Part shown: positions 1-7,961 of the stretch, piece after piece
Layout of the letters: the number at the start of each line of letters is the position of its first letter
How positions within the stretch are numbered: position 1 is the stretch's first letter
Position numbers and translations under genes: made by a program
The notes under the pieces: model-generated
The model's database searches: none
What the model saw: the letters and a program-made list of their open reading frames with translations, nothing else
Told to the model about the DNA's origin: nothing
Origin: Halobacterium wangiae
GTDB lineage: Archaea; Halobacteriota; Halobacteria; Halobacteriales; Halobacteriaceae
Assembly: GCF_021249345.1 (NCBI RefSeq)
Contig: NZ_CP089588.1
Span: 2,542,001 to 2,606,000, forward strand
Direction of reading: 5' to 3'
Length of the DNA: 64,000 bases

Positions 1-774
1 GCGAAGACGTACCGCGACCGCGGGCTGAGCGTCGGCGTCATCGCCGTCGACCCGTCGTCGCCGTTCACGGGCGGCGCGGTGCTGGGCGACCGCATCCGGA
101 TGGCGTCGACGGCGACGGACATGGAGGTCTTCTTCCGGTCGATGTCCGCGCGCGGCAGTCTGGGCGGGCTCTCGACGGCCACCGCGGACGCCGTGAAGGC
201 CCTCGACGCGTTCGGCAAGGACAAGATCATCATCGAGACGGTCGGCGCCGGGCAGAACGAGGTCGACGTGGTGAAGACGGCGGACACCGTCGCCGTGCTC
301 GTCCCACCGTCCTCCGGCGACGACGTCCAGATGCTGAAGGCCGGTATCCTCGAGATCGGCGACGTCTTCGTCGTCAACAAGGCCGACCTCCAGGGCGCGA
401 ACAAGACGGTCACGGAGCTGAAGAACATGCTCGACCTCCGGGAGAGCGAGCCCGACGACTGGGAACCCGAGGTGGTCGAGACCGTCGCCAAGAGCGGCGA
501 GGGCGTCGAGGACTTTCTCGCCGTCCTGGAGAACCACACCTCGTGGCTCGACGACTCGGGCCGCCGCGAAGAGAAACGCCACACGCGCTACGCCGAGGAA
601 CTCCGGAACCTCCTCCGCGAGGACGCCAGCGAACTCCTCGCCGACGAACTCGACGCCCGCGGCGGCATCGAGGAACTGGTCGCGCGCATCGACGACGGCG
701 ACACCACGCCGTACGAACTCGCCGACGACATCGTCGACCCCCTCGCCGAGTGCCTCGACGAGCAGCGGGACTGA
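1..774 (+). CDS. meaB: Methylmalonyl-CoA mutase-associated GTPase MeaB/ArgK family (5' end outside window)
   Basis: The frame is open from base 1, so the N-terminus and P-loop lie upstream of the window. The visible part begins in the family-typical segment VDPSSPFTGGAVLGDRIRM and continues through ETVGAGQNEVDVV and a G4-type NKAD motif (FVVNKADLQG), ending at TGA. MeaB proteins are G3E-type GTPases that protect and reload adenosylcobalamin-dependent methylmalonyl-CoA mutase. The mutase gene would be expected just upstream. The C-terminal 90 residues are helical and acidic, as in the dimerisation arm of this family. The GTPase family is clear; the partner mutase is inferred. Confidence 0.95.
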   Translation, partial: AKTYRDRGLSVGVIAVDPSSPFTGGAVLGDRIRMASTATDMEVFFRSMSARGSLGGLSTATADAVKALDAFGKDKIIIETVGAGQNEVDVVKTADTVAVLVPPSSGDDVQMLKAGILEIGDVFVVNKADLQGANKTVTELKNMLDLRESEPDDWEPEVVETVAKSGEGVEDFLAVLENHTSWLDDSGRREEKRHTRYAEELRNLLREDASELLADELDARGGIEELVARIDDGDTTPYELADDIVDPLAECLDEQRD

Positions 775-824
775 CCCCGGCCGCCGACTGCTCGCGTCCC
801 GACGACGAACTGTTCTGTCACAAC

Positions 825-832
825 GGCTAAGC
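825..832 (+). promoter_or_regulatory. TATA-like box for the alpha/beta hydrolase gene
   Basis: GGCTAAGC is centred about 28 bases before the ATG at 856, the spacing of leaderless haloarchaeal promoters. Confidence 0.5.
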
Positions 833-855
833 GACTGGCCACCCACGTTCCGACT

Positions 856-1791
856 ATGCGACTCCGCAGACTCCTCGCCGGCGCCGTCGGTGGCCTCGCA
901 CTCACGGAAGCCGCGAACCGAGCCCTCCGCACTCGCGCGGGTCCACTGGAGTCCCCCCTCGACGGCGACCAGGGGACCTACCGCTGGCGCGGGTTCGACG
1001 TGGCGTACACGGAGGCGGGCGACCCGGAAGACCCGGACCTGGTCTGCCTCCACGGGGTCCACGCCGCCGCCTCCCCGAAGGAGTTCGACGGCATCTTCGG
1101 CGCGCTCGCCGAGGACTTCCACGTGCTCGCGCCGGAGCTCCCCGGATTCGGGCGCAGCGACCGGCCGCCGGTCGCGTACACCAGTTCGCTGTACGAGTCG
1201 TTCGTCGCGGACTTCCTCTCGGATGCCGCCGACGACCCGGTCATACTCGGGAGTTCGCTGACGGGCGCGTGGGCGACGATGGCGGCGAACGACGCCGACG
1301 CGCGCGGCCTGCTACTGGTCTGCCCGACCGCCGAAACCGGGCCGCGGCGGCCGTGGGTCCGCAGCCTCGTCCGTTCGCCCGTCGTGGGTCAGGGACTGTT
1401 CAACGGGCTCACGAGCAAGCCGTCGCTGCGCTACTACGACGAGCGCGAAGCGTTCTACCGGCCGGAGCACATCACGAGCGACGTCGTCGACTACCAGTGG
1501 CAGACGGCTCACCAGGCGGGCGCGCGGTTCGCACCCGCGTCGTTCGTCGGGGGCTTCCTCGACCCCGCCGTGGACCTCGCCGACGAACTCGCCGCGGTGG
1601 ACTGCCCGGTGACGCTGTTCTGGGGCCGGGAGGCCACCGTGACGCCGCTCGCCGAGGGCCGGGAACTCGCCGACGAGGCGGACACGCGGCTGGTCGTCCT
1701 CGACGACACGAAACTCCTCCCACACGAGGAAGAACCGGGGACGTTCGTCGACGTGATCCGGAGCGAACTACCGCAACTCGAAGGTCAGTAG
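856..1791 (+). CDS. Alpha/beta hydrolase fold protein
   Basis: 311 residues. The N-terminal 30 residues are hydrophobic and basic (MRLRRLLAGAVGGLALTEAA), so a membrane anchor or signal is possible. The oxyanion region is VCLHGVHAA and is followed by the strand ELPGFGRSDRP. The nucleophile elbow reads LGSSLTGAW, so it is G-S-S-L-T rather than the textbook G-x-S-x-G. The catalytic His is probably in LLPHEEE near the C-terminus. The substrate is unknown. The 3' end overlaps the convergent DUF35 gene by 24 bases. Confidence 0.88.
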   Translation: MRLRRLLAGAVGGLALTEAANRALRTRAGPLESPLDGDQGTYRWRGFDVAYTEAGDPEDPDLVCLHGVHAAASPKEFDGIFGALAEDFHVLAPELPGFGRSDRPPVAYTSSLYESFVADFLSDAADDPVILGSSLTGAWATMAANDADARGLLLVCPTAETGPRRPWVRSLVRSPVVGQGLFNGLTSKPSLRYYDEREAFYRPEHITSDVVDYQWQTAHQAGARFAPASFVGGFLDPAVDLADELAAVDCPVTLFWGREATVTPLAEGRELADEADTRLVVLDDTKLLPHEEEPGTFVDVIRSELPQLEGQ

Positions 1792-2154
1792 CCGCTCGCC
1801 GGTGGTCTCCGACTTGCCCACGCGGGGTGCGACAGTCAGCCCGGTCTCGACCGCGTCGAGGTCGGACTGTAGCTGTCCGGTGAGCCTGACCGCGCCGAAG
1901 TCGGCGACGGCGACGGCGTACGGTACGTCGTCGGCGAACGCCGGCGCGGCGACGTGGACCACCGTGTAGGAGTCGATCGTTCCGGTCTCCGGGAGCGCCG
2001 TCTCGACGAGTTCCCGGCTCCCGCAGTGCGGGCAGACCCGCCGCGGCGGGAGGGTCCCGTGGCCGTTCTCGCACTCCAGGTAGTAGCCCTCGCCCTCGGC
2101 GAGCGCGTCTACGAAGTCGTCGTAGCCGGCGTCGCGGACACCCGGGGCAGTCAT
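1768..2154 (-). CDS. Zn-ribbon OB-fold protein (DUF35), thiolase partner
   Basis: 128 residues. An N-terminal rubredoxin-like zinc ribbon (ECENGHG followed by PPRRVCPHCGSRE) precedes an OB-fold domain. DUF35 proteins bind acyl-CoA and bridge thiolases with HMG-CoA synthase-like enzymes in archaea. The start ATG overlaps the stop of the upstream thiolase gene by 4 bases (ATGA), so the two are translationally coupled and their products probably form a complex. The first zinc half-site shows one Cys plus His instead of CxxC. Confidence 0.9.
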   Translation of the reverse strand: MTAPGVRDAGYDDFVDALAEGEGYYLECENGHGTLPPRRVCPHCGSRELVETALPETGTIDSYTVVHVAAPAFADDVPYAVAVADFGAVRLTGQLQSDLDAVETGLTVAPRVGKSETTGERLLTFELR

Positions 2155-3317
2155 CGCTCCACCTCCAGCACGTGGACGACTGCACTCGCCACGGTGCCAC
2201 CCGCGTTGTGCGCCACGGCGACGTCCGCGGCCGCCACGTACTCGCTGTTGTGGTGGTCGCCCCGGAGCAGTCGGGTCAACTCGGCGACCTGGCTCGTCCC
2301 GGTCGCACCGACCGGGTGGCCCTTCGCCTTCAGGCCACCCGAGAGGTTCACCGGCAGGTCGCCATCTCGGGTCGTGACGCCCCGTCGGGCGGCAGCGACG
2401 CCCTCGCCCGTCTCGAAGAAGCCGAGCGACTCGACGGCGAGCACTTCCGCGATGGTGAAGCAGTCGTGGACCTCCGCGAAGTCAACGTCGGCGGCGGTCA
2501 CGCCGGCCTCGGCGTACGCCTCCGCCGCGGCGTCCGTGGCCGCCGGCGACGTAGCCATGTCGTCGCGGTCCTGCAGCGCCATGTTGTCGCCTCCCTGGCC
2601 AGTGCCAGTGACGGCGACGGGCGCCTCGACGTCGTGGTCGTTGGCGTAGTCCTCGCTGACGAGCACGACCGCGCTCGCGCCGTCGGTGACGGGACAGGCG
2701 TCGTAGAGGTTCAGCGGTTCGGCGACCGGCGGCGACTCCAGGACGTCCTCGACGGTGATCTCCTTCTGGTACTGCGCGTGCTCGTTGCCGACGGCGTTCT
2801 CGTGGTTCTTCACCGCGACGTGTGCGAGGTCCTCGTGGCTGCCGCCGAACTCCTCGAAGTACGCGTTGGCCATCATCGCGTACGCGCCGGGGAACGTCAC
2901 GCCTGCCCGCACCTCGTACAGTTCGTCGGCGGCGATGGCCAGCGCCTCCGTCGACTCAGCCGTCTCGAGGTTGTTCATCCGCTCGGCGCCGCCGACGACG
3001 AGGACGTCCGCCTCGCCGTTGCGCACGTCCTTGACGGCCTGCCGGAGCGCCACGCCGCTGGACGCACACGCGCTCTCGTAGCGCGTCGCGGGGGCGTCGA
3101 CGCCGAGCGCCTCGGCAGCGAGCGGGCCCTGGTGGCCCTGGTGTTCGGCGAGCGCGCCCATGAAGTTCCCGTAGTAGACGCCTTCCACGTCGTCGCGGTC
3201 GACGCCCGCGTCGTCGAGTGCCGCGAGTCCGGCCTCCGCGAACAGGTCGCGGCTCGTCCGCTCGGGGTGGCGACCGAAGTGGGTCAGCCCGACCCCGGCG
3301 ACTCGCACGTTAGTCAT
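2151..3317 (-). CDS. Thiolase family protein (acetyl-CoA acetyltransferase / SCP-x type)
   Basis: 388 residues from the ATG at 3317 (MTNVRVAGVGLTHFGRHP). The acyl-accepting Cys lies in YESACASSG, the GHP motif is in KAKGHPVGATG, and the EVHDCF segment is typical of the SCP-x-like thiolase group. Archaeal members of this group act as acetoacetyl-CoA thiolases or on longer acyl-CoAs; the chain length cannot be read from the sequence. The frame stays open far upstream (to 3968), but the family start and the TATA-like box near 3343 fix this start. Forms an operon with the DUF35 gene. Confidence 0.94.
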   Translation of the reverse strand: MTNVRVAGVGLTHFGRHPERTSRDLFAEAGLAALDDAGVDRDDVEGVYYGNFMGALAEHQGHQGPLAAEALGVDAPATRYESACASSGVALRQAVKDVRNGEADVLVVGGAERMNNLETAESTEALAIAADELYEVRAGVTFPGAYAMMANAYFEEFGGSHEDLAHVAVKNHENAVGNEHAQYQKEITVEDVLESPPVAEPLNLYDACPVTDGASAVVLVSEDYANDHDVEAPVAVTGTGQGGDNMALQDRDDMATSPAATDAAAEAYAEAGVTAADVDFAEVHDCFTIAEVLAVESLGFFETGEGVAAARRGVTTRDGDLPVNLSGGLKAKGHPVGATGTSQVAELTRLLRGDHHNSEYVAAADVAVAHNAGGTVASAVVHVLEVER

Positions 3318-3339
3318 ACCTACTGCTTGGCAGACGAGG

Positions 3340-3347
3340 TTCAAAAG
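3340..3347 (-). promoter_or_regulatory. TATA-like box for the thiolase-DUF35 operon
   Basis: On the minus strand CTTTTGAA is centred about 27 bases before the ATG at 3317. Confidence 0.45.
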
Positions 3348-3385
3348 GCGTGCGGAAGCGGGGTCGTTCGACCGACCGGTGACCG

Positions 3386-3661
3386 CTACATCCCCATGTC
3401 GGCGGCGGCCTCGGGCACCGGCAGGTCTGTGGGGTCGACGCCGAGCAGTTCCGCGGCGTGGTCCAGCGCCATGTCGAAGCCGTAGTACCGTTCTAGTTCG
3501 TCGCCGTCCGCCGACGGCCGCACCTTCAACATCGCGTACCCCTCGCGGTTCTGCGCGACGGCGGCCGTCCCGCCGTCGCCCGAGAACGCGAGCACGCGCT
3601 CTGTCTCGGTCTCGTAGTAGCGAGCGGTGACGCCGCCGGCCTCGACGGTCTCCTCGGTCAT
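3386..3661 (-). CDS. Small conserved haloarchaeal protein of unknown function
   Basis: 91 residues from the ATG at 3661 (MTEETVEAGGVTARYYETE). The frame also runs 17 codons further upstream, but the glycine/proline-rich extension is less convincing. The body is a compact acidic beta-rich fold with motifs YAMLKVRPSADGDELERYYG and a helical C-terminus ending AAADMGM. It has no membrane segment and no metal motif. I recognise the look of a conserved haloarchaeal family but assign no function. Confidence 0.75.
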   Translation of the reverse strand: MTEETVEAGGVTARYYETETERVLAFSGDGGTAAVAQNREGYAMLKVRPSADGDELERYYGFDMALDHAAELLGVDPTDLPVPEAAADMGM

Positions 3662-3764
3662 CGTCGGGAGTTCGTCCGGGCGCGGCAAAAACGGGCCGGG
3701 TTCGCCGCGCACCAGGTTCGCCCGGACTTATGTCCGGGGGCGTCCAACTCGGTGCCGACGAGCC

Positions 3765-4082
3765 ATGGCGATTCCACACTGGACGTGGCCCGACGACGCC
3801 CCCGCCTCCGGAACCGACCTTGCGGCCGCGAGCGACGCCTTCGACACGCTCTCGGACCGGACCCGTGCGGCGATTCTCGGAACGCTGTTCGACGCCGACG
3901 GCCCGGTGGCGTACACCGACCTCCTGACGGCGACCGGCGTCGAGGACAACGGCCGTCTGAACTACCACCTCCGCCGACTCGACGGACTCGTCGACCGTGG
4001 CGACGACGGCTACGTGCTCACCGACCGTGGCCGGGCGATGGTCCGGGACGTGCTGGCGGCCGACGCGCTGGCCGGCGACTGA
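3765..4082 (+). CDS. ArsR-like winged-helix regulator
   Basis: 105 residues from the ATG at 3765. The core is ALSDRT-like (FDTLSDRTRAAILGTLFD), then a recognition-helix region (VEDNGRLNYHLRRLDG) and a wing (GDDGYVLTDRGRAM). This is the haloarchaeal ArsR/HTH type that reads as a stand-alone repressor. It sits directly before azlCD, and an 18-base perfect palindrome follows its stop codon, so regulation of the exporter or autoregulation is plausible but inferred. Confidence 0.82.
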   Translation: MAIPHWTWPDDAPASGTDLAAASDAFDTLSDRTRAAILGTLFDADGPVAYTDLLTATGVEDNGRLNYHLRRLDGLVDRGDDGYVLTDRGRAMVRDVLAADALAGD

Positions 4083-4100
4083 GGAGAACGCGCGTTCTCC
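4083..4100. promoter_or_regulatory. 18-base perfect palindrome between regulator and azlC
   Basis: GGAGAACGCGCGTTCTCC is fully self-complementary, starts one base after the TGA of the ArsR-like gene and lies just before a TATA-like TTATTC segment. It could be an operator upstream of the azlC promoter or, less likely, a hairpin terminator, since it has no separate loop and no T-run. Confidence 0.55.
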
Positions 4101-4136
4101 GAACCGTTATTCCCGTGCAGTTCCTCCCCCCGATAG

Positions 4137-4172
4137 ATGCGACTGATCGCGAGGGGGGACAGCGGTGGCTGA
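4137..4172 (+). other. Possible 11-codon upstream reading frame overlapping the azlC start
   Basis: ATG at 4137 encodes MRLIARGDSGG and stops with TGA at 4170-4172, three bases past the azlC GTG (4165-4167). A TTATTC box about 28 bases before 4137 would make this ATG the first codon of a leaderless transcript. The GAGGGGGG inside the frame (4151-4158) could be the ribosome-binding site of azlC. This is a readable arrangement but translation is unproven. Confidence 0.35.
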
Positions 4173-4899
4173 CGCGGAACCGGCCACTGCGACCGACGAA
4201 CCGGACGGCGAGCCGTCGCTATCGTTCGGGTGGGCTGGGATCCGCGAGGGGTTCGTCACCGGGTTCCCGGTCGCCGTCGGCGTCGGCGGCTACGGAATCG
4301 TCTTCGGCGTGGTGGCCCGCCAGTCGGGCCTCAGCGTCGCGGAGGCCGCGCTGATGAGCGCGACTGTGCTCGCGGGGGCGGCGCAGCTCGTCGCCGTCGG
4401 CCTGTGGGCCGACCCGATTCCCGTCGTCGCCGTCGTCACTACGACGGCCGTCGTGAACCTCCGGTACGTGCTGATGGGCGCCGCGCTCCGCCCGTGGTTC
4501 CGCCAGTTGTCGCCGCTGGAGACCTACACGAGCCTGTTCTTCTTCGCGGACGAGAACTGGGCGCTGACCATCGGGGAGTTGCGCGCCGGGAGCACGCGGG
4601 GTGCGTTCCTCCTCGGCAGTGGCCTGGTCCTCTGGCTGCTGTGGGTCGTGACGACCGTCGTCGGCGCGACCGCGGGCGACCTGGTCGGCGACCCCGCGCG
4701 CTTCGGCCTGGACTTCGTCGTGACTGCGCTGTTCCTGACGCTCGCTGCGGGCTTCTGGGACGGCGCCGAGTCGCTGCGTCCGTGGCTCGCGGCGGCCGGC
4801 GTTGCGCTCGCCGTGAACGCCGTGATTCCGGGCGAGTGGTACATCCTCGCCGGTGCGCTCTCCGGTGCCACCGTGGAGGTGGTGACCCACGATGGCTGA
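4165..4899 (+). CDS. azlC: AzlC family branched-chain amino acid exporter, large subunit (copy 1)
   Basis: 244 residues, GTG start, about seven hydrophobic segments. The family features are an N-terminal GIREGFVTGFPVAVGVGGYG, the AGAAQLVAVGLWA segment and VVNLRYVLMGAAL. AzlC with AzlD forms a bipartite exporter of branched-chain amino acids in the cytoplasmic membrane. The stop overlaps the azlD start by 8 bases. A purine-rich GAGGGGGG ends 6 bases before the GTG, which supports this start. A second azlC lies at 32.3-33.0 kb. Confidence 0.93.
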   Translation: MADAEPATATDEPDGEPSLSFGWAGIREGFVTGFPVAVGVGGYGIVFGVVARQSGLSVAEAALMSATVLAGAAQLVAVGLWADPIPVVAVVTTTAVVNLRYVLMGAALRPWFRQLSPLETYTSLFFFADENWALTIGELRAGSTRGAFLLGSGLVLWLLWVVTTVVGATAGDLVGDPARFGLDFVVTALFLTLAAGFWDGAESLRPWLAAAGVALAVNAVIPGEWYILAGALSGATVEVVTHDG

Positions 4900-5206
4900 C
4901 CCGCTCTCCCTCGACCTGAACGTCGTCGTCGTCGTCCTCGCGATGGCCGCCGTCACGTACGCGACGAAGGCCAGCGGCCTCTGGGCCGTCGGGCGCCTCG
5001 ACCTCTCGGAGCGCGCCGAGGCCGGCCTCGACGTGTTACCGGGCGCGGTGGTCGTCGCGTTCGTCGCACCCGCCCTCGTCGACGGCGGCCCTGCGGAGTG
5101 GCTCGCGGCCGTCGCCACGGTCGCCGTCGCGCGGAAGACCGGCAACCTGCTGGTGTCCCTCGCTGTCGGCGTCGGTGTCGTGCTCGCGGTGAGGAGTGTC
5201 GTCTAG
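4892..5206 (+). CDS. azlD: AzlD family branched-chain amino acid exporter, small subunit (copy 1)
   Basis: 104 residues with four membrane segments and the conserved early stretch AAVTYATKASGLWAVGR, which corresponds to the AzlD signature near the N-terminus. The gene overlaps azlC by 8 bases, so both are made from one transcript and assemble as the AzlCD exporter. Confidence 0.93.
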   Translation: MADPLSLDLNVVVVVLAMAAVTYATKASGLWAVGRLDLSERAEAGLDVLPGAVVVAFVAPALVDGGPAEWLAAVATVAVARKTGNLLVSLAVGVGVVLAVRSVV

Positions 5207-5310
5207 GCGGCCGCGCCGCCGTCCGCCCCCGGTGCAAAAGTTTCACTTTCACTCCGGTTGGCGCACCTATTTACGGCCGCCTCCACACCCACCTTCCAAC
5301 GGACGAAGCC

Positions 5311-5323
5311 ACCACCAGGTGGT
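5311..5323. promoter_or_regulatory. 13-base perfect palindrome upstream of the small zinc protein
   Basis: ACCACC-A-GGTGGT lies 23 bases before the ATG at 5347, overlapping the expected TATA position (TTACTAAT at 5323-5330). A second short inverted repeat, GTAC-N5-GTAC (5334-5346), abuts the start codon. The placement is that of a repressor site. Confidence 0.5.
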
Positions 5324-5346
5324 TACTAATCCAGTACAACCTGTAC

Positions 5347-5508
5347 ATGATCAAGAAGCTACACTGGCTGAAGACGGCGGTCCTCCAGGGCGGTCGACCG
5401 CGGACGATCCGCGAGTGCCGCCACTGCGGGACCACCGTCGGCAGCCAGCGGGACGCCTGTCCCGAGTGTGGAACGGACGGCATCGCGTGTTATCGACTCT
5501 CCGACTAA
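5347..5508 (+). CDS. Small double zinc-knuckle protein
   Basis: 53 residues from ATG 5347: a basic N-terminal helix (MIKKLHWLKTAVLQGG) followed by two CxxC pairs (ECRHCGTTV and ACPECGTDG), which together would hold one zinc ion. Small zinc-finger proteins of this size are widespread in haloarchaea and some affect expression of neighbouring genes. No target is evident. The frame is open upstream, but this ATG places the knuckles and the basic helix in a compact unit. Confidence 0.75.
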   Translation: MIKKLHWLKTAVLQGGRPRTIRECRHCGTTVGSQRDACPECGTDGIACYRLSD

Positions 5509-5541
5509 TCGCCGAGTAGTAGACCCGCGCCGCCTCCGTCG

Positions 5542-6684
5542 TTACTTCAGCAGTCGGCGAGCGATAGTGTTCCGGAGCACCTCGCTCGTCCCCTCGTAGA
5601 TCTCGTTGAGCTTCGAGTCCCGGTAGTAGCGCTCGACGTCGAAGTCCTTCGTGTAGCCGTAGCCGCCGTGAATCTGGATGCCCTCGTTGGTGACCTCGCG
5701 ACTGATCTCGGAGGCGTACAGCTTCGCCTGCGCGGCGTCCTTGATGAAGTCCTCGCCGCGGATCTTCTTGTCCGCGGCGCGGTGCATCAGCAGCTTCGCT
5801 GACTGGATCTTCGTGTCCATGTCCGCGAGTTTGTGCTGGATGGTCTGGAACTCGCTGATGGGCTGGTCGAACTGCTCGCGGTCCTGGGCGTACTGGAGGC
5901 TGTCCTCCAGGGCTGCCCGCGCGAGGCCGATGGAGCGCGCGGCGATGGTGATGCGGCCGCCGTTCAGCGTCTCCAGTGCGTGCGTGAACCCGTCTCCCTC
6001 CTCGCCGAGGATGCGGCTCTCGGGGATGCGCATGTCGTCGAAGCGGAGTTCGGCGGTCGGACAGCCCTTGTCGCCGAGTTTGTCCTCGGTGCCCTCGACG
6101 TAGAAGCCGTCGTCCTCCTCGGGCCGGACGACGAACGAGGAGATGCCGCGATGGCCGGCGTCCGGGTCGGTCTTCGCGAACAGCGTCACGGTGTCCGCGA
6201 CGCTCCCGTTGGAGATCCAGAGTTTGTCGCCGTTGACGACGTACTCGTCGCCGTCCTTTTCCGCGGTCGTCTGCATCGCCGGGACGTCGGAGCCAGCCCC
6301 TGCCTCCGAGAGCGCGAACGCGCCGACGTCGTCACCACGGTTGAGCGGCGCGAGGAACGCCGACTTCTGGTCGTCGTCGCCGTACGCATTCAGCATGTTC
6401 CCGGCGAGGCTCGTGTGCGCCGCGACGACCGTGCCGAGACCGCCGCTCCCCCGGGAGATCTCCTCGAGGGCGATGGCGTAGGAGTGGTAGTCGAGGCCCG
6501 CGCCGTCGTACTCCTCGGGGAACGGCATCCCCATCAGACCGAGGTCGCTCATCTCCTCGACGAGGTCCCACGGGAACTCGTCGGCCGCGTCGATCTCGGC
6601 CGCCCGCGGCACCACTTCCTCGTCCACGAACTCCGCGACCATGTCGCGAATCTGCTGTTGCTCGGGCGTGAGACTGAAGTCCAT
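5542..6684 (-). CDS. Acyl-CoA dehydrogenase
   Basis: 380 residues from the ATG at 6684 (MDFSLTPEQQQIRDMVAEF), standard length for the family. FAD/substrate motifs are visible: FALSEAGAGSD, KLWISNGSVAD, and the late RYYRDSKLNEIYEGTSEVLRNTIARRLL, where the glutamate of YEGTSE is the catalytic base in short/medium-chain enzymes. It oxidises acyl-CoA to enoyl-CoA with electrons passed to ETF. A TATA-like box lies about 27 bases before this ATG. The open frame extends 18 codons upstream, but those residues do not look like the family. Confidence 0.95.
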   Translation of the reverse strand: MDFSLTPEQQQIRDMVAEFVDEEVVPRAAEIDAADEFPWDLVEEMSDLGLMGMPFPEEYDGAGLDYHSYAIALEEISRGSGGLGTVVAAHTSLAGNMLNAYGDDDQKSAFLAPLNRGDDVGAFALSEAGAGSDVPAMQTTAEKDGDEYVVNGDKLWISNGSVADTVTLFAKTDPDAGHRGISSFVVRPEEDDGFYVEGTEDKLGDKGCPTAELRFDDMRIPESRILGEEGDGFTHALETLNGGRITIAARSIGLARAALEDSLQYAQDREQFDQPISEFQTIQHKLADMDTKIQSAKLLMHRAADKKIRGEDFIKDAAQAKLYASEISREVTNEGIQIHGGYGYTKDFDVERYYRDSKLNEIYEGTSEVLRNTIARRLLK

Positions 6685-6707
6685 GCGGGAAACGTCGCCA
6701 CCTCGTT

Positions 6708-6715
6708 CCTTTACT
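6708..6715 (-). promoter_or_regulatory. TATA-like box for the acyl-CoA dehydrogenase gene
   Basis: The minus strand reads AGTAAAGG centred about 27 bases before the ATG at 6684. Confidence 0.45.
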
Positions 6716-6742
6716 GTTCTCATCGACGCCCGCCCCAACCCC

Positions 6743-6750
6743 TTTTTACG
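6743..6750 (+). promoter_or_regulatory. TATA-like box for the squalene/phytoene synthase family gene
   Basis: TTTTTACG is centred 29 bases before the ATG at 6776, consistent with leaderless transcription. It is back-to-back with the acyl-CoA dehydrogenase promoter. Confidence 0.5.
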
Positions 6751-6775
6751 CTCGCCACGTATCGGTAGTAGAGTA

Positions 6776-7819
6776 ATGGTCGGAGGCCAGACCCCCCAAC
6801 CTGCTGCGACGGAGCGCGAGTGGTGTCACGAGACGGTCCAGGACGTCTCGCGCACGTTCGCACTGACTGTGGACGCCCTGGAGGAGCCCATGGCGTCCCG
6901 AATCTGTGTCGGCTACCTGCTCTGTCGCGTCGCGGACACGATCGAGGACTCGACGTCGATGACGCCCGAGAGACAGGCCTCCCTCCTGAGGACGTACGAC
7001 CGCGTGCTCGACCTGGACGACGACACGACGGCGGAGACGTTCCGCGAGGACGTCGCGGACGTGCTCCCCGAGGAACGTGACGCCGACTGGACCGTCGTCG
7101 CGGAGACGCCCCGCGTCCTGCGAGCGTTCGAGAGCCTCGACGACGACGCCCAGGACGCGATCCGGCCGACCGTCCGCGAGATGACGACCGGGATGGCGGA
7201 GTTCGTAGAGCGGTACGCCGACGAGGGGGGCCTCCGCATCCAGTCGCTGAGCGAACTCGAAGAGTACTGCTGGTACGTCGCGGGCACCGTCGGCGAACTC
7301 GTCACGGAACTCCTCGCCGACGACGCCGCCGATGACGACGCCGAGACGATGCGCGAGCACGCTCGCTCGTTCGCCCTCCTCCTCCAGCTCGTCAACGTCG
7401 CCAAGGACGTCCGGCCGGACTACCACGAGGAGAACAACGTCTACCTGCCCGCCGAGTGGCTCTCGGAGCAGGACCTCGCCGCCGAAGACGTGGCCGAACC
7501 GTCGAACGCCGGCCGTGTGGGTGCAGTCGTCGAACGCGTCACCGAACGGGCACGCAGCTACGCCGACGGCGCACACCGCTGGCTCGACGCGATGCCGACG
7601 ACGCGAGGCAACACGCTCGCCGCGTGGGCCGTGCCGTTCCTGCTCGCGGTCGGAACTATGCGAGAACTCTCGGAACGCCCCACGGACGTCGTCACGGACG
7701 GCGACGTGAAGGTCTCGCGGGCGGAAGTGTACGCGGTCCTCGAACGCGTCTACGGCGACTTCGACCGGGCTGCGCTGGCCGCGCTCCGCGAGAAGATCGC
7801 TACGCGACCGCTCGCCTGA
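6776..7819 (+). CDS. Squalene/phytoene synthase family head-to-head prenyl synthase (probably squalene synthase)
   Basis: 347 residues from ATG 6776. The first Asp-rich motif is VADTIEDS and the second is NVAKDVRPDYHEEN; both bind Mg-diphosphate. SRTFALTVDAL and RVADTIED match the squalene branch (condensation of two farnesyl diphosphates) better than the C40 phytoene branch, which in haloarchaea is encoded with carotenoid genes absent here. The product would feed squalene, a known haloarchaeal membrane lipid, or its derivatives. The exact substrate chain length is inferred. Confidence 0.9.
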   Translation: MVGGQTPQPAATEREWCHETVQDVSRTFALTVDALEEPMASRICVGYLLCRVADTIEDSTSMTPERQASLLRTYDRVLDLDDDTTAETFREDVADVLPEERDADWTVVAETPRVLRAFESLDDDAQDAIRPTVREMTTGMAEFVERYADEGGLRIQSLSELEEYCWYVAGTVGELVTELLADDAADDDAETMREHARSFALLLQLVNVAKDVRPDYHEENNVYLPAEWLSEQDLAAEDVAEPSNAGRVGAVVERVTERARSYADGAHRWLDAMPTTRGNTLAAWAVPFLLAVGTMRELSERPTDVVTDGDVKVSRAEVYAVLERVYGDFDRAALAALREKIATRPLA

Positions 7820-7961
7820 GGCCAGGCGCCGCGCTGTTCTCGCGAACGTTCAAGTACGAAGCCGGGACCACCGCCCAGCGTGCGCTGAGAACTGACGCGG
7901 GACGACCGAGCGAAACCCGGCGGTGGATCGTTCCGCGTGCCGTCCACGCCGCCTGTTCGCC

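Noticed and set aside
2151-3968. Extended thiolase frame reaching 3968
   Set aside because: Thiolase similarity begins at the ATG at 3317 with a TATA-like box before it; the extension covers two other genes.
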